Shown in pieces: positions 16,827 through 26,751 of a stretch of DNA of 64,000 bases; position 1 is the first letter of the stretch, and every line of letters begins with the position of its first letter. This DNA comes from Bacillota bacterium (GTDB lineage: Bacteria; Bacillota; Clostridia; Christensenellales; CAG-314). The notes beneath the pieces were generated by a model, which searched no databases, had not been told where the DNA came from, and saw only the letters and a list, made by a program, of their open reading frames with translations. Made by a program: the position numbers and the translations under genes. Location of the stretch: NCBI GenBank assembly GCA_023458375.1, contig JAEWZT010000005.1, positions 1 to 64,000 on the forward strand, given 5' to 3'.

Positions 16827-17117
16827 ATGGAAGAAAAATTTTTACGGTTAAGAGAAAAGATACAAACATGTTTGGCTCACTGCCCCTTTTGCGGTCGGGA
16901 GATTTTTTGGGATATCCGAGGTTACGAGCGGGCCGACTGTTTCATATGTCCCTCTTGCAGCGCCACCATCTGCACACTCAATAACAACGCTGCTTTTTTT
17001 ATGTATTACATTAAATCTGCGGGTGCTGTCAACGTCAATAATATTTTGCAGGGAAGGTGGTATGCGTTACCCTCGCTTTTTTATTCATCCTTTGATTTGG
17101 CGATGAGTGAAATATAA
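16827..17117 (+). CDS. Small zinc-ribbon protein, unknown function
   Basis: 96 residues with a probable zinc ribbon made by CPFC (residues 19-22) and CPSC (about 42-45), followed by a short Cys-containing strand and a hydrophobic patch (AAFFMYYI). Such stand-alone ribbons are often nucleic-acid-binding or regulatory. The ribosome binding site is weak, so confidence in translation is moderate; the paired CxxC motifs argue for a real gene. It may share a transcript with the gene upstream. Confidence 0.5.
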   Translation: MEEKFLRLREKIQTCLAHCPFCGREIFWDIRGYERADCFICPSCSATICTLNNNAAFFMYYIKSAGAVNVNNILQGRWYALPSLFYSSFDLAMSEI

Positions 17118-17503
17118 ATCAACTCAGCAAAAAATATAAAACTTTTATAATCATTTTTTTTCAATCAAATTAGCTGATTTTTAGCGGAATATCTAATCGC
17201 TGTTTGCAAAAACACTTATTATTTCTATAAAACCTCTACTGCTTAGATTGGCAAATACTTTTGCGTTAGCCGTAACGGCAAAGCGGGCAGACTATAAAAA
17301 TGAAATCAAAAGTTTTAGCTTGTTTAAGCGAAAACTACGCCTTACGGCGCAAATCAAGCCGCCAAATTTTTGCGCAAATCAAGAATGTTTAAAAGGTTTA
17401 ATTTAATTCTTGCGCTTATTTACCGCCGCAAATTATTCATAATTCGGCGCGCCGCAATAAAGATCCGTTTGCCTTTTAAGGCTTTTTAAGCTATAATATT
17501 TTT
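17118..17503. other. AT-rich intergenic region, 386 bp
   Basis: Contains the pcrA promoter at its right end. I see nothing else in it. Confidence 0.5.
17470..17498 (+). promoter_or_regulatory. Promoter of pcrA, predicted to give a leaderless mRNA
   Basis: TTGCCT (17470-17475), 17-bp spacer, consensus TATAAT (17493-17498). Only 5 nt separate the -10 box from the ATG at 17504, so the transcription start should be at or next to the start codon. No Shine-Dalgarno sequence can be accommodated. Confidence 0.7.
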
Positions 17504-19651
17504 ATGGAATTAAAGAGCGAACCAATTTTAAACCAAGTTCAACAAGAAGCTTCCCAAAGTTTTTACGGTCCTCTTTTGGTCTTTGCGGGAGCGGGAAGCG
17601 GAAAAACAAGGGTTTTAACGCAGCGCATAGCAAATATGCTTTCAAGCGGCATACCTGCGCGCGAAATATTGGCCATTACCTTTACCAATAAGGCTGCCAA
17701 CGAAATGAAAGAGCGCCTTTATAAAATGTGCCCCAACGCCTACGGGCTTACCGTTTGCACAATTCACTCTTTTTGTGCGCGCGTGCTGCGCGATTACGCC
17801 GATTTTTTGGGCTACACTTCCAATTTCACCATTTACGACGAGCAAGATTGCATAAATGTAAGCAAGCGATTAACGGCTAAACACCCCTGCGACGAAAAGC
17901 TTCAAAAGCGGCTTATTTACTTTATTTCAAACGTAAAAACCTTTGATTTAAGCAAAAGCGAAGCTTTTGACGCCTGCGGCGGCGACGAGTTGTTTATGTC
18001 AACCCTAAGGAAATTTAACGATACTCTTAAAACAAGCAACGCAATGTCTTTTGACGACCTTTTAATCAATACTTTAAAGCTGTTTAAAGAAAACAAAGAA
18101 GCGTTGGAGCAGCTTCAAAATCGCTACCGCTTTATAAGCATAGACGAGTTTCAGGACACAAACAGAGTTCAATACGAAATCTTCAAGCTGCTCTCGCAGA
18201 AAAACAGAAATATCTTTGTGGTAGGCGACGACGACCAATCCATCTACCGCTGGCGGGGGGCGGAGGTTCAAAATATTTTGGGTTTTCAAAAAGATTTTCC
18301 CGACGCCAAAGTATTTGTTTTGAATCAAAACTACCGTTCAACGGCAAAAATATTGTCAATCGCCAATGAAATAATCAGCAAAAACTCCTCGCGGCACAAA
18401 AAAGAGTTGTTCACTCAAAAGGAAGGGGGAGTTAAAGTTGAACTGCTTACCGCCTACGACGAAAGCGAAGAGGCGCGCTTTGTGGTGGAGCAAATTGCAG
18501 GCTTGGTCAGTTTCAGCGGATATTCTTACAGCGACTTTGCAATTTTAATGCGTATAAACTCCCTTTCGCGCGGCTTTGAGCAGGAATGTCTGAAATATAA
18601 TATTCCCTGCAAGGTTTTCGGCGGCTTCAAGTTTTTTGAGCGAAAAGAAATAAAAGATATTTTGGCGTATATGCGTATGACGGAAAACCCCTACGACAAC
18701 GAGGCGGTGCTGCGCATAATTAACGTGCCCGCAAGGGGAATAGGCAAAACCACCTGCGATAAGCTTAGCGAGTTGTCGGCGGAATACGGCATGAGTATAA
18801 TTGACATACTTTCAAGCGGCAGGATTTTAGAGAGTTTTAACAAAGGCACAAGCCAAAAACTCAAAGACTTCTACGGTCTTTACCGCGAACTTGCCGATTT
18901 AAAGCAAGACAGCGGTTTATATGCCTTTGCAGACAAGCTTATCAAGCGTACGGGTTACAGGCTTATGCTTGAAAGCGGCGACGAAGAGGAAGCCGACAAG
19001 GTATATAACCTTGACGAGTTTTTAGCTTCCGTTGAGCAGTTTGTAAAAGAAAACGGCGAAAACGCAACGGTAAACGACTATTTGCAGTCGGTCTCTTTAT
19101 TTGCCGACGGCGACCAAGCTGACAAAGACCAATATGTTTCAATAAGCACAATCCATTCCGCCAAGGGGTTGGAGTTTAAGACGGTGTTTGTGGTGGGGCT
19201 TGACAGCGGCATATTCCCTTTAACGCGCGCCATGAACGATTTAAGCGAAATGGAAGAAGAGCGCCGGCTGGCGTATGTTGCCATAACGCGCGCGAAAGAA
19301 CGGCTTTATTTAACGCGCGCACGTTCGCGTTTTTTATACGGCGAAAGAAAAATCTGCATTCCCTCCACCTTTTATACCGAAGCGGCTTCTTCGCTGCTTC
19401 CCCCGCCTAAGGAAACTTATGACAAAGACGGTTATTTGACGCCTTCTTCAATGCGGCAAATTGAGCGCAATACCCCCGTTAAAAGAGAGGTTAAGGCGGG
19501 ATATTTTAAGACGGGCGACATTGTCTGCCACGCCGCGTTCGGCGAGGGTATCGTCTTGTCCGTTGAGGGGGAAAATGCCGTCGTAGCCTTTGCAAAGGCG
19601 GGAAAAAAGACTTTGTCTTTAAAATATGCCCCTTTGACTAAAAAGGAGTAG
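17504..19651 (+). CDS. pcrA: ATP-dependent DNA helicase PcrA/UvrD
   Basis: Superfamily 1A 3'-5' helicase for repair and replication-fork maintenance, 715 residues. Walker A AGAGSGKT is at 28-35 (Lys34), motif Ia is ITFTNKAANEMKERL, motif II is IDEFQDTN (about 213), motif III is GDDDQSIYRWRGA (about 241), motif V is ISTIHSAKGLEFKTVFVVG, and motif VI is AYVAITRAKERLYL. The C-terminal Tudor-like PcrA extension (GDIVCHAAFGEGIVL) is present and places it with PcrA rather than other UvrD types. It is followed by ligA after 6 nt, the standard PcrA-LigA arrangement. No Shine-Dalgarno precedes the start codon. Confidence 0.96.
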   Translation: MELKSEPILNQVQQEASQSFYGPLLVFAGAGSGKTRVLTQRIANMLSSGIPAREILAITFTNKAANEMKERLYKMCPNAYGLTVCTIHSFCARVLRDYADFLGYTSNFTIYDEQDCINVSKRLTAKHPCDEKLQKRLIYFISNVKTFDLSKSEAFDACGGDELFMSTLRKFNDTLKTSNAMSFDDLLINTLKLFKENKEALEQLQNRYRFISIDEFQDTNRVQYEIFKLLSQKNRNIFVVGDDDQSIYRWRGAEVQNILGFQKDFPDAKVFVLNQNYRSTAKILSIANEIISKNSSRHKKELFTQKEGGVKVELLTAYDESEEARFVVEQIAGLVSFSGYSYSDFAILMRINSLSRGFEQECLKYNIPCKVFGGFKFFERKEIKDILAYMRMTENPYDNEAVLRIINVPARGIGKTTCDKLSELSAEYGMSIIDILSSGRILESFNKGTSQKLKDFYGLYRELADLKQDSGLYAFADKLIKRTGYRLMLESGDEEEADKVYNLDEFLASVEQFVKENGENATVNDYLQSVSLFADGDQADKDQYVSISTIHSAKGLEFKTVFVVGLDSGIFPLTRAMNDLSEMEEERRLAYVAITRAKERLYLTRARSRFLYGERKICIPSTFYTEAASSLLPPPKETYDKDGYLTPSSMRQIERNTPVKREVKAGYFKTGDIVCHAAFGEGIVLSVEGENAVVAFAKAGKKTLSLKYAPLTKKE

Positions 19652-19657
19652 CCTTTT

Positions 19658-21604
19658 ATGGAAGAAATGAAAAACATTGTAACCACCTTAAACAGGTGGG
19701 CTTATGAATATTATACCCTTGATAAACCTTCCGTTTCCGACGAGCAATACGACGTCCTTTACGACCGCCTGCTCGCCCTTGAAAAAAAATATAATACCGT
19801 GCTGCCCGACAGTCCCACGCTTAGGGTGGGGGATAAGATTTTAAGCGGCTTTAACGAATACAAACACAAAGCAAGGCTATACAGCCTTGACAAGGCGCAA
19901 ACCTTTGAAAGCTTAAAAACTTGGATAGAAAAAATCAAAACCAAATTTCCCCAAGCCTTGTTTACCGTGGAATTAAAATACGACGGCCTTTCAATAAGCG
20001 CGACGTATAAAGACGGTCTGCTTCAAGCCGTTGCGACGAGGGGAAACGGCATTGTGGGCGAAGACATTACGGTTCAGGCAAAAAGTATCCGTTCGCTGCC
20101 CCTTTCAATAGACTATAAGGGTGAAATTGAACTTAGCGGCGAAGCAATAATGAAGCTGTCCTCATTAAAGCGGTTTAACGAAAATTACCCCGAGCAGGCG
20201 CTTAAAAACGCGCGTAACGGCGCCGCGGGGGCGCTTAGAAACCTAGACCCTTCAATAACCGCCCAAAGGGGGCTTGACGCGGTAATGTATTCCGTGGGGT
20301 ATTGCCAGGAAGCAATTACTGACAGCCAAGAGGGGCTGGTAGAGTTTTTAAAACTTAACCGCTTTAAGACAAGCGACTTTTTTAAAACGGCGTCTTGTGC
20401 AGAAGAGGTTATTTCGGCGGTAGAAGAAATTGAACAAAAAAGAGAAGAATACGACTTTTTAATAGACGGCATAGTCATAAAGATAAACGATTTTGACATA
20501 AGAGAGCAATTGGGGTATACTGACAAGTTTCCGCGCTGGGCGGTGGCGTATAAGTTTGAGGCGGAAAGCGCCGCGACGAGGCTTATTTACGTGGAGTGGC
20601 AGGTGGGCAGGACGGGCAAGCTCACCCCCTTAGCCCATTTAGAGCCCGTTGAGTTAAGCGGCGCCACAATAAAGAGAGCAACGCTAAATAACTTAGACGA
20701 TATAAGGCGCAAAGACCTTTTTGTGGGCAGCACGGTGCTTTTAAGAAGAAGCAACGACGTTATTCCAGAAATAATGTCGGTAATAACCCATTCAGAGGAA
20801 AGCAAGGAAATAGAGCCGCCGACCAAATGTCCCTCTTGCGGCGAACTTGTTGTGTCAAAGGGGGCGCATATCTTTTGTCCCAACGCAAAAGGCTGCCCCG
20901 CGCAAATCGCGGCGGCAATTACCCATTTCGCTTCAAAAAATGCCTGCGATATAGAGGGGCTTTCAGACAAAACGGTGCTTCAACTTACAAAAGCTTTAAA
21001 AATTACCCGTCCCTACCAGCTTTATTCTTTAAAAAAAGAGCAGCTTGAAGGGCTTGAAGGCTTTGCCGACAAAAAAATAAGCAACCTGCTTGCGGCTATT
21101 GACAAAAGCAAAAGCGTGGCTTTGGAAAACTTTATTTTTGCGCTGGGCATAGGCAACATTGGCATAGTTACCGCAAGAGATTTGGCGAAACGCTATCAGT
21201 CAATTGAAACGCTTTCCCTTGCGCCGCCCTCCGAGCTTACGCAAATTGACGAAATAGGCGATATTGTAGCCCAAAGCATCATCGATTATTTTGCCGACGA
21301 AGATAATCTTTTTCAGCTTGCTATGTTTAAACAAGCAGGCATTAACCCCGTTTACCGCAAAAGTGAAAAGGGCGGGGCGTTTTTGGGGCTTAACGTAGTC
21401 TTGACGGGCAGCCTTGCCAAATACACCAGAAGTCAGGCTCAAAAACTTATAGAGGAAGGAGGCGGAAATGTATCTTCTGCCGTTACCAAGTCGGTTAATT
21501 TGGTAGTTGCGGGTTTTGAAGCGGGGAGCAAGCTTGAAAAGGCACAAAAAGCAGGAATTAAAGTAATAGACGAGGAAGCTTTTGACGGCATGCTCAAAAA
21601 TTAA
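19658..21604 (+). CDS. ligA: NAD-dependent DNA ligase
   Basis: Seals nicks using NAD+, 648 residues. Domain Ia is followed by the adenylation domain with catalytic Lys107 in ELKYDGLS, ATRGNGIVGEDIT, and the GEIELSGEAIM motif. After the OB fold comes a four-cysteine zinc finger (CPSC...CPNAKGCPAQ), helix-hairpin-helix motifs, and a C-terminal BRCT domain from about residue 570. Start ATG has AAAAGGAG upstream. It is co-transcribed with pcrA. Confidence 0.96.
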   Translation: MEEMKNIVTTLNRWAYEYYTLDKPSVSDEQYDVLYDRLLALEKKYNTVLPDSPTLRVGDKILSGFNEYKHKARLYSLDKAQTFESLKTWIEKIKTKFPQALFTVELKYDGLSISATYKDGLLQAVATRGNGIVGEDITVQAKSIRSLPLSIDYKGEIELSGEAIMKLSSLKRFNENYPEQALKNARNGAAGALRNLDPSITAQRGLDAVMYSVGYCQEAITDSQEGLVEFLKLNRFKTSDFFKTASCAEEVISAVEEIEQKREEYDFLIDGIVIKINDFDIREQLGYTDKFPRWAVAYKFEAESAATRLIYVEWQVGRTGKLTPLAHLEPVELSGATIKRATLNNLDDIRRKDLFVGSTVLLRRSNDVIPEIMSVITHSEESKEIEPPTKCPSCGELVVSKGAHIFCPNAKGCPAQIAAAITHFASKNACDIEGLSDKTVLQLTKALKITRPYQLYSLKKEQLEGLEGFADKKISNLLAAIDKSKSVALENFIFALGIGNIGIVTARDLAKRYQSIETLSLAPPSELTQIDEIGDIVAQSIIDYFADEDNLFQLAMFKQAGINPVYRKSEKGGAFLGLNVVLTGSLAKYTRSQAQKLIEEGGGNVSSAVTKSVNLVVAGFEAGSKLEKAQKAGIKVIDEEAFDGMLKN

Positions 21605-21619
21605 AGTGATTTATATAAC

Positions 21620-21648
21620 TTGATAATATTGCGTAACTATGCTAAAAT
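21620..21648 (+). promoter_or_regulatory. Promoter of the yicC-to-rlmN operon
   Basis: TTGATA (21620-21625), 17-bp spacer, TAAAAT (21643-21648) with TG extension at 21640-21641. The leader before yicC would be about 90 nt. Confidence 0.7.
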
Positions 21649-21744
21649 ATTATAGGGAAAGTTGGATAAAAAGTTAAGACTTGCCTAAAAAACAAAGGCT
21701 GCAAAAACAGAGCGACCGCAAAATACTTTTTTGGAAAAAGTGCT

Positions 21745-22617
21745 ATGAACAGTATGACGGGATACGGCAAGGCCGTATGGACGGAAGAGGGAAAGGAACT
21801 TACAGTTGAATTAAAGTCTGTAAACCACCGCTATTTGGACATTTCGGTAAAGGGTCCGCGCCTCCTTAACGCTTACGAGGACGCCGTGCGCAAAACGCTT
21901 GCCGATAATTTTGAGCGGGGGCATATTGATGTCTTTTTAAATTACGCCGATTTGAGTTCTTCAAATAAGCGCGCGGTTGTTGACAAAGAGCTTGCAAAAG
22001 ACATTTACAAAAACGCCGAGCTTTTGTCAAAGGAATTAAAGCTTAAAAACGATTTAACGCTTACTTCGCTTTTAAAGTTTGGCGACGTGTTAAGTTTTTA
22101 CGCGGGCAGCGAGGAAGAGGACTTGACGGCTTTTGTAAAAAACGCCCTCAACGCCGCCTGCGCGTCCTTGCGGGAAATGCGCGCCAAAGAGGGGCAAAAG
22201 CTTTTTGCCGTAATGAGCGCAAGGCTTGACAATATTGAAAGTATTTATCAAGAAATTAAAAAACAAGCGCCCATGGTGTGTATGGAATATTCTCAAAAGC
22301 TTAAAGAGCGCATTGCCCAAGCGCTTGAAGATGTCGCCTTAGACGAGGGGCGTTTCGCAAACGAAGTGGCGTGCTACATTGACAAGTCCAACATTGACGA
22401 AGAGTTGGACAGACTTAATTCACATATCGCGCACGCTAGGGAGTTTATAATTTCTTCCGCCAATACAGGCAGAAAACTTGACTTTTTAATTCAGGAAATG
22501 AACAGGGAAGCCAACACAATTTGCAGCAAAGCCAACAATCTTACCGTAACGAACTTAGGAGTGGAACTCAAAAATGAAATTGAAAAATTCAGAGAACAAT
22601 GCCAAAACATTGAATAG
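21745..22617 (+). CDS. yicC: YicC/YloC-family endoribonuclease
   Basis: 290 residues with the diagnostic N-terminus NSMTGYG and the C-terminal REANTICSKAN motif of the YicC family (DUF1732). E. coli YicC has been described as an endoribonuclease involved in small-RNA turnover; the role in Firmicutes is less clear. It starts the operon that continues with gmk, rpoZ, coaBC and priA. In many Firmicutes remA lies between this gene and gmk; here it is missing. The ribosome binding site is weak. Confidence 0.92.
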   Translation: MNSMTGYGKAVWTEEGKELTVELKSVNHRYLDISVKGPRLLNAYEDAVRKTLADNFERGHIDVFLNYADLSSSNKRAVVDKELAKDIYKNAELLSKELKLKNDLTLTSLLKFGDVLSFYAGSEEEDLTAFVKNALNAACASLREMRAKEGQKLFAVMSARLDNIESIYQEIKKQAPMVCMEYSQKLKERIAQALEDVALDEGRFANEVACYIDKSNIDEELDRLNSHIAHAREFIISSANTGRKLDFLIQEMNREANTICSKANNLTVTNLGVELKNEIEKFREQCQNIE

Positions 22618-23173
22618 AAAAGGTAAACTTTTTGTCATATCGGGTCCAAGCGGAGTGGGCAAGGGCACAATTTGCGACGCCCTTCTTATTAAAAGGCCCT
22701 CTTTGTCACTGTCAATTTCAGTTACGACGAGAAAAAGGCGCCCAGAAGAACTTGAAGACATTGACTATTTCTTTATAAACGAGCAGGAATTCCGTCAGAT
22801 GATTGAAAAAAGCCAGCTTTTAGAATACGACAGGCACTTTGACAACTATTACGGCACGCCCAGCGAGTTTGTTTACGACAAGCTTATTGAGGGGGAAGAC
22901 GTGCTTTGCGAGGTGGATATTTCAGGCGCGCTTCAAATAAAAGACAAGTATCCTTTGGCGGTTTTGTTTTTCGTTCAGGCGCCCAGCATAGAAGAGCTTC
23001 GCAAAAGGCTTGTTAAAAGAAGCAGCGAAACGGAAGAGCAGATTCAAAAGCGTCTTGAAAGGGTTGAGTTTGAAATGCGCTACCGCGACAAATACGACTA
23101 TGTGATTATTAACGACGACGTTGACCGCGCCGTCGGCGAGATTTTAGACATTATGAAGGAGATAACGAAATAA
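22574..23173 (+). CDS. gmk: Guanylate kinase
   Basis: Phosphorylates GMP to GDP, 199 residues. The P-loop GPSGVGKG is at 24-31 with Lys30, then the GMP-binding TTRKRRPEELEDIDYFF segment and the LID with RLVKRSSETEEQIQKR. The ATG at 22574 lies inside the end of yicC, a 44-nt overlap, with TTAGGAGTGG about 10 nt upstream. A later in-frame TTG near 22610 lacks a ribosome binding site. Translation is probably coupled to yicC. Confidence 0.95.
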   Translation: MKLKNSENNAKTLNRKGKLFVISGPSGVGKGTICDALLIKRPSLSLSISVTTRKRRPEELEDIDYFFINEQEFRQMIEKSQLLEYDRHFDNYYGTPSEFVYDKLIEGEDVLCEVDISGALQIKDKYPLAVLFFVQAPSIEELRKRLVKRSSETEEQIQKRLERVEFEMRYRDKYDYVIINDDVDRAVGEILDIMKEITK

Positions 23174-23371
23174 ATGATTACAAAACCTCCCATCGACAGA
23201 CTGACAGGCATAGCGGGGAATAAATACGTGCTTTGCTGCGCCACCTCTAAACGCGCCAAGCTTATAAACGAAGTAACGTCAAAAGAAAGCGTTACCACAA
23301 ACGCAAAGGCGATTACCACCGCTTCCGAAGAGCTTGATTTGGGCAAAACGGTAATAATTAAAGAAGACTAA
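23174..23371 (+). CDS. rpoZ: DNA-directed RNA polymerase omega subunit
   Basis: 65-residue omega subunit that assists assembly of RNA polymerase. The family pattern KPPIDRLTG...NKYVLCCATSKRAKLIN is clear. It starts immediately after the gmk stop codon, and the gmk-rpoZ-coaBC order is conserved in Firmicutes. Confidence 0.93.
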   Translation: MITKPPIDRLTGIAGNKYVLCCATSKRAKLINEVTSKESVTTNAKAITTASEELDLGKTVIIKED

Positions 23372-23374
23372 TAA

Positions 23375-24562
23375 ATGCTTAAAGGGAAAAATGTAGTTTT
23401 AGGAATAACGGGGGGCATCGCCGCCTATAAGTCGTGCGAGGTCGTATCCCGTTTGATTAAACTTAACGCCAACGTTGACGTCATTATGACGGACGCCGCG
23501 ACGCGTTTCGTAACCCCGCTCACCTTTGAAACGCTTAGTTTAAACCCCGTAACCGTGGGTATGTTTGAACAAAAAAAGACGTGGGAAGTGGGGCATATTT
23601 CCCTTGCAAAAAAAGCCGATTTACTGGCGGTTGTTCCGGCGACGGCAAATATTATTGCAAAAGCGACGTCGGGGCTTGCCGACGATATGCTCTCAACCAC
23701 AATTCTTGCCACCCGCGCGCCCCTGCTTTTTGCGCCCGCAATGAATACGGCAATGTTAACTAATCCCATAACGCAGCAAAATATCGCCCTTTTAAAACAA
23801 AAAGGCGCGCGTTTTGTGGAAAGCGCGACGGGAAGGCTTGCCTGCGGCGACATAGGGGAAGGAAAATTAGCCGATGTTGACGATATTATGACGGCAATTA
23901 TAGACAGGCTTTTTCCCGACAAAAGGCTTTTAGGTAAAAAAATTATGGTAACGGCGGGCGCTACGCAAGAAGCTGTTGACGGCGTAAGGTTTTTGACAAA
24001 CAAAAGCAGCGGGGCAATGGGCTTTGCCATTGCAAAAAAAGCAAGAGAAATGGGAGCTGCCGTAACTTTAATAAGCGGAATACACAAGGGCGAAATCCCT
24101 TTTGGCGTAGAAAACATTGACGTTGTTACCACGCAGCAAATGTATGAACAGGTTTTGGACAAGTGCAAAGATTTTGACGCCGTTATCAAAGCCGCCGCCC
24201 CCGCCGATTACAGGGTGGAAAATTATAACGTTAAAAAACACAAAGAAGAGCGCCTTACTTTAACTTTTGTAAAAAATCCCGACATAGCTCAGGCTGTGGG
24301 AAAAATTAAGGGCGGCACAAAGCTTGTGGTGTTTGCCGCCGAAACGGAAAACTTAATTGAAAACGCAAAGGCAAAGCTTATATCCAAAAACGCTGACTTG
24401 GTTGTCGCAAACGACGTAACGCAAAAGGGCGCGGGTTTTGACGTAAGCACCAACATTGTAACTTTAATAGATAAAGCGGGCAACATATCATCTTTGCCCA
24501 AAATGACGAAAGAAGAAGTCGCGCTTGCGATTTTAGAAAAGCTGATGCAAATTATGCAATGA
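23375..24562 (+). CDS. coaBC: Bifunctional phosphopantothenoylcysteine decarboxylase / phosphopantothenate-cysteine ligase
   Basis: Carries out two steps of coenzyme A synthesis, 395 residues. The N-terminal CoaC flavoprotein half has GITGGIAAYKSCE, the PAMNTAM motif and the catalytic-flap cysteine in LACGDIGEG. The C-terminal CoaB half begins near residue 185 with VTAGATQEAVDGVRFLTNKSSGAMG and includes AAPADYRV. The last bases overlap the priA start (ATGA). Confidence 0.95.
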   Translation: MLKGKNVVLGITGGIAAYKSCEVVSRLIKLNANVDVIMTDAATRFVTPLTFETLSLNPVTVGMFEQKKTWEVGHISLAKKADLLAVVPATANIIAKATSGLADDMLSTTILATRAPLLFAPAMNTAMLTNPITQQNIALLKQKGARFVESATGRLACGDIGEGKLADVDDIMTAIIDRLFPDKRLLGKKIMVTAGATQEAVDGVRFLTNKSSGAMGFAIAKKAREMGAAVTLISGIHKGEIPFGVENIDVVTTQQMYEQVLDKCKDFDAVIKAAAPADYRVENYNVKKHKEERLTLTFVKNPDIAQAVGKIKGGTKLVVFAAETENLIENAKAKLISKNADLVVANDVTQKGAGFDVSTNIVTLIDKAGNISSLPKMTKEEVALAILEKLMQIMQ

Positions 24563-26745
24563 TATACGAAGTTATTGTTGACATTTCCAATAGAGAGGTT
24601 GACAAGGTCTTTGATTATTTGGGCGAAGACTTTTTTTGTATAGGTCAACGGGTTTTGGTCCCCTTCGCCAATCGCGACATAGAGGGCTTTATCGTGGGCA
24701 AAAAAGAGAATACCGACGTTGACGAAAGCAAGTTAAAATCCATAATTTTTCCCCTTGATGATTACGTCGCTTTAACGCCGCAAATGTTGGAGCTGGCGGC
24801 GTTTATGAAAGAAAAATACCACCTTCGATTAATTGATATACTTCGCCTTTTTCTGCCCGCCCAAATGCGGGGAGGAAGGGTTAAAGAGATATATAAAAAG
24901 CAGGTGGAAATTGACGGCAGATACGACGCGAACGCGTTGTTGCAGCTTATCAAGCCTGCCGCAAAAGCGCAAAGAGAAATTGTCGTAAAAATTGAAAAAG
25001 AGGGTAAGTGCGACTGCGCCGATATTAAACAAGCCTCAGCCCTCAGCGCTTTAATTGGCAAAGGCTATTTAAAAGTAAGTTTTGCGCCCAAAAGGCGCAC
25101 GCCTTATAAGGGCTTGGAAGGGGATTGCCCCCTTCACGAGTTTATTCCTCAGCAGCAAAAAGCTTACGATACTATAACTTCCGACCTAACGGGCAAATAT
25201 CTGCTCTTCGGCGTAACGGGAAGCGGAAAAACGGAAGTATATATGCGCGTCATTGAAAGTGTGTTAAAGCTTGGCAAAAGGGCGGTTATGCTGGTGCCTG
25301 AAATATCCCTTACACCTTCTTTAATGAAATTATTCCGTTCCCGCTTTGGGGAAAAGGCGGCGCTTTTGCACAGCGGGCTTTCAGCGGGCGAGCGCTTTGA
25401 CGAATGGCAGCGGCTTAAAAGGGGAGAGGCTGTTATTGCCGTAGGCGCAAGAAGCGCGGTGTTCGCCCCCTTAGAAAACATAGGGGCAATAATTATTGAC
25501 GAGCAGCACGACGCAAGCTACAAAAGCGAAAACAACCCCCGTTACGACACTTTGGACGTTGCCGATTTCAGGCGGCGGCAAAACAACTGCGCGCTAATTT
25601 TAGGCAGCGCAACCCCTTCTTTGGACGTTTTTTACAAAAGCCAAAGGGGTGAATACAAGCTTGTTGAAATGAACGAACGCATAAATGCAATGCCGCTTCC
25701 CGCGGTTGAAATTGTGGATATGGGGCTTGAAGTGCGTTCGGGAAACAAGGGCGTGTTTTCCTCCCTTTTAAAAAAAGAGCTTGACGAGTGTTTAGCCAAA
25801 GGAAATCAGGCTATGCTCTTTATAAACAGAAGGGGGTATTCCTCTTTTGTAATGTGCAACAAATGCGGATATGTGGCAAAATGCAAAGATTGCGACATAG
25901 CGCTAACCTATCATCAAGAGGACAATCAGCTCAAATGCCACTACTGCAAGAATAAATATAAAATGCTGTCAAATTGCCCCGTATGCGGAAACACGTCTTT
26001 GCGGCAGGGAAAAACGGGCACCGAACAGGTGGTAAAACTGCTCAAATCCCTTTATCCAGACGTTAAAACATTAAGAATGGATTCCGACACCACTTCCACA
26101 AAGGAATCGCACGCCAAAATACTGGACGCGTTTGCGCGCCAACAGGCGCAAATACTTGTGGGCACGCAAATGATAGCAAAGGGGCACGATTTTCCAAAAG
26201 TTACCCTGGTGGGTATTTTGGAGGGCGACCAGGGACTGTATAGGTCAGACTATCTGTCGGCGGAACGCACCTACCAACTGCTTACCCAAGTCGCGGGCAG
26301 AAGCGGCAGGGCGGAGCAAAGCGGGAAAGTGGTGCTGCAAACTTATACGCCAAGGCATTACTGCTTGCAGCTTTCAAAGACGCAGGATTACATATCTTTT
26401 TATAAAAAAGAAATTAATTTAAGAGAAGCGACTAATTTTCCTCCCTTTTGCGAGGTGGTAAGGATTCTTTACCAAAGCGAGGACAGCGCAAAATGCGTAT
26501 CCGACCTAAATAAGCATTATGAGGAAATAACGCTGCTTAAAAGCAAGCGGGAAAAGGACTTCATTTTTTTGCAGCGCATGCGCTGCCCCTTGCAAAGGAT
26601 AGAAAAAAAGTTCCGCTATCAAATACTTATGCGCTTAGAAAGCGGCAACGCAGACGACACGCTAAAAGAAATATATAAAATCATAGACATTCACGACAAG
26701 GAGGTAAGCGTATTTTGCGAGCGTGACCCGCAAAATCTCAGTTAA
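24559..26745 (+). CDS. priA: Primosomal protein N' (replication restart helicase PriA)
   Basis: Reloads the replisome at stalled forks, 728 residues. An N-terminal DNA-binding domain is followed by Walker A GVTGSGKTEVYM (about residue 217). The Walker B motif reads DEQH instead of the common DEEH. Eight zinc-binding cysteines occur in four CxxC pairs within the helicase (CNKCGY, CKDCD, CHYC, CPVCGN). The start overlaps coaBC by 4 nt, which implies translational coupling. Confidence 0.95.
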   Translation: MIYEVIVDISNREVDKVFDYLGEDFFCIGQRVLVPFANRDIEGFIVGKKENTDVDESKLKSIIFPLDDYVALTPQMLELAAFMKEKYHLRLIDILRLFLPAQMRGGRVKEIYKKQVEIDGRYDANALLQLIKPAAKAQREIVVKIEKEGKCDCADIKQASALSALIGKGYLKVSFAPKRRTPYKGLEGDCPLHEFIPQQQKAYDTITSDLTGKYLLFGVTGSGKTEVYMRVIESVLKLGKRAVMLVPEISLTPSLMKLFRSRFGEKAALLHSGLSAGERFDEWQRLKRGEAVIAVGARSAVFAPLENIGAIIIDEQHDASYKSENNPRYDTLDVADFRRRQNNCALILGSATPSLDVFYKSQRGEYKLVEMNERINAMPLPAVEIVDMGLEVRSGNKGVFSSLLKKELDECLAKGNQAMLFINRRGYSSFVMCNKCGYVAKCKDCDIALTYHQEDNQLKCHYCKNKYKMLSNCPVCGNTSLRQGKTGTEQVVKLLKSLYPDVKTLRMDSDTTSTKESHAKILDAFARQQAQILVGTQMIAKGHDFPKVTLVGILEGDQGLYRSDYLSAERTYQLLTQVAGRSGRAEQSGKVVLQTYTPRHYCLQLSKTQDYISFYKKEINLREATNFPPFCEVVRILYQSEDSAKCVSDLNKHYEEITLLKSKREKDFIFLQRMRCPLQRIEKKFRYQILMRLESGNADDTLKEIYKIIDIHDKEVSVFCERDPQNLS

Positions 26746-26751
26746 CAAACG

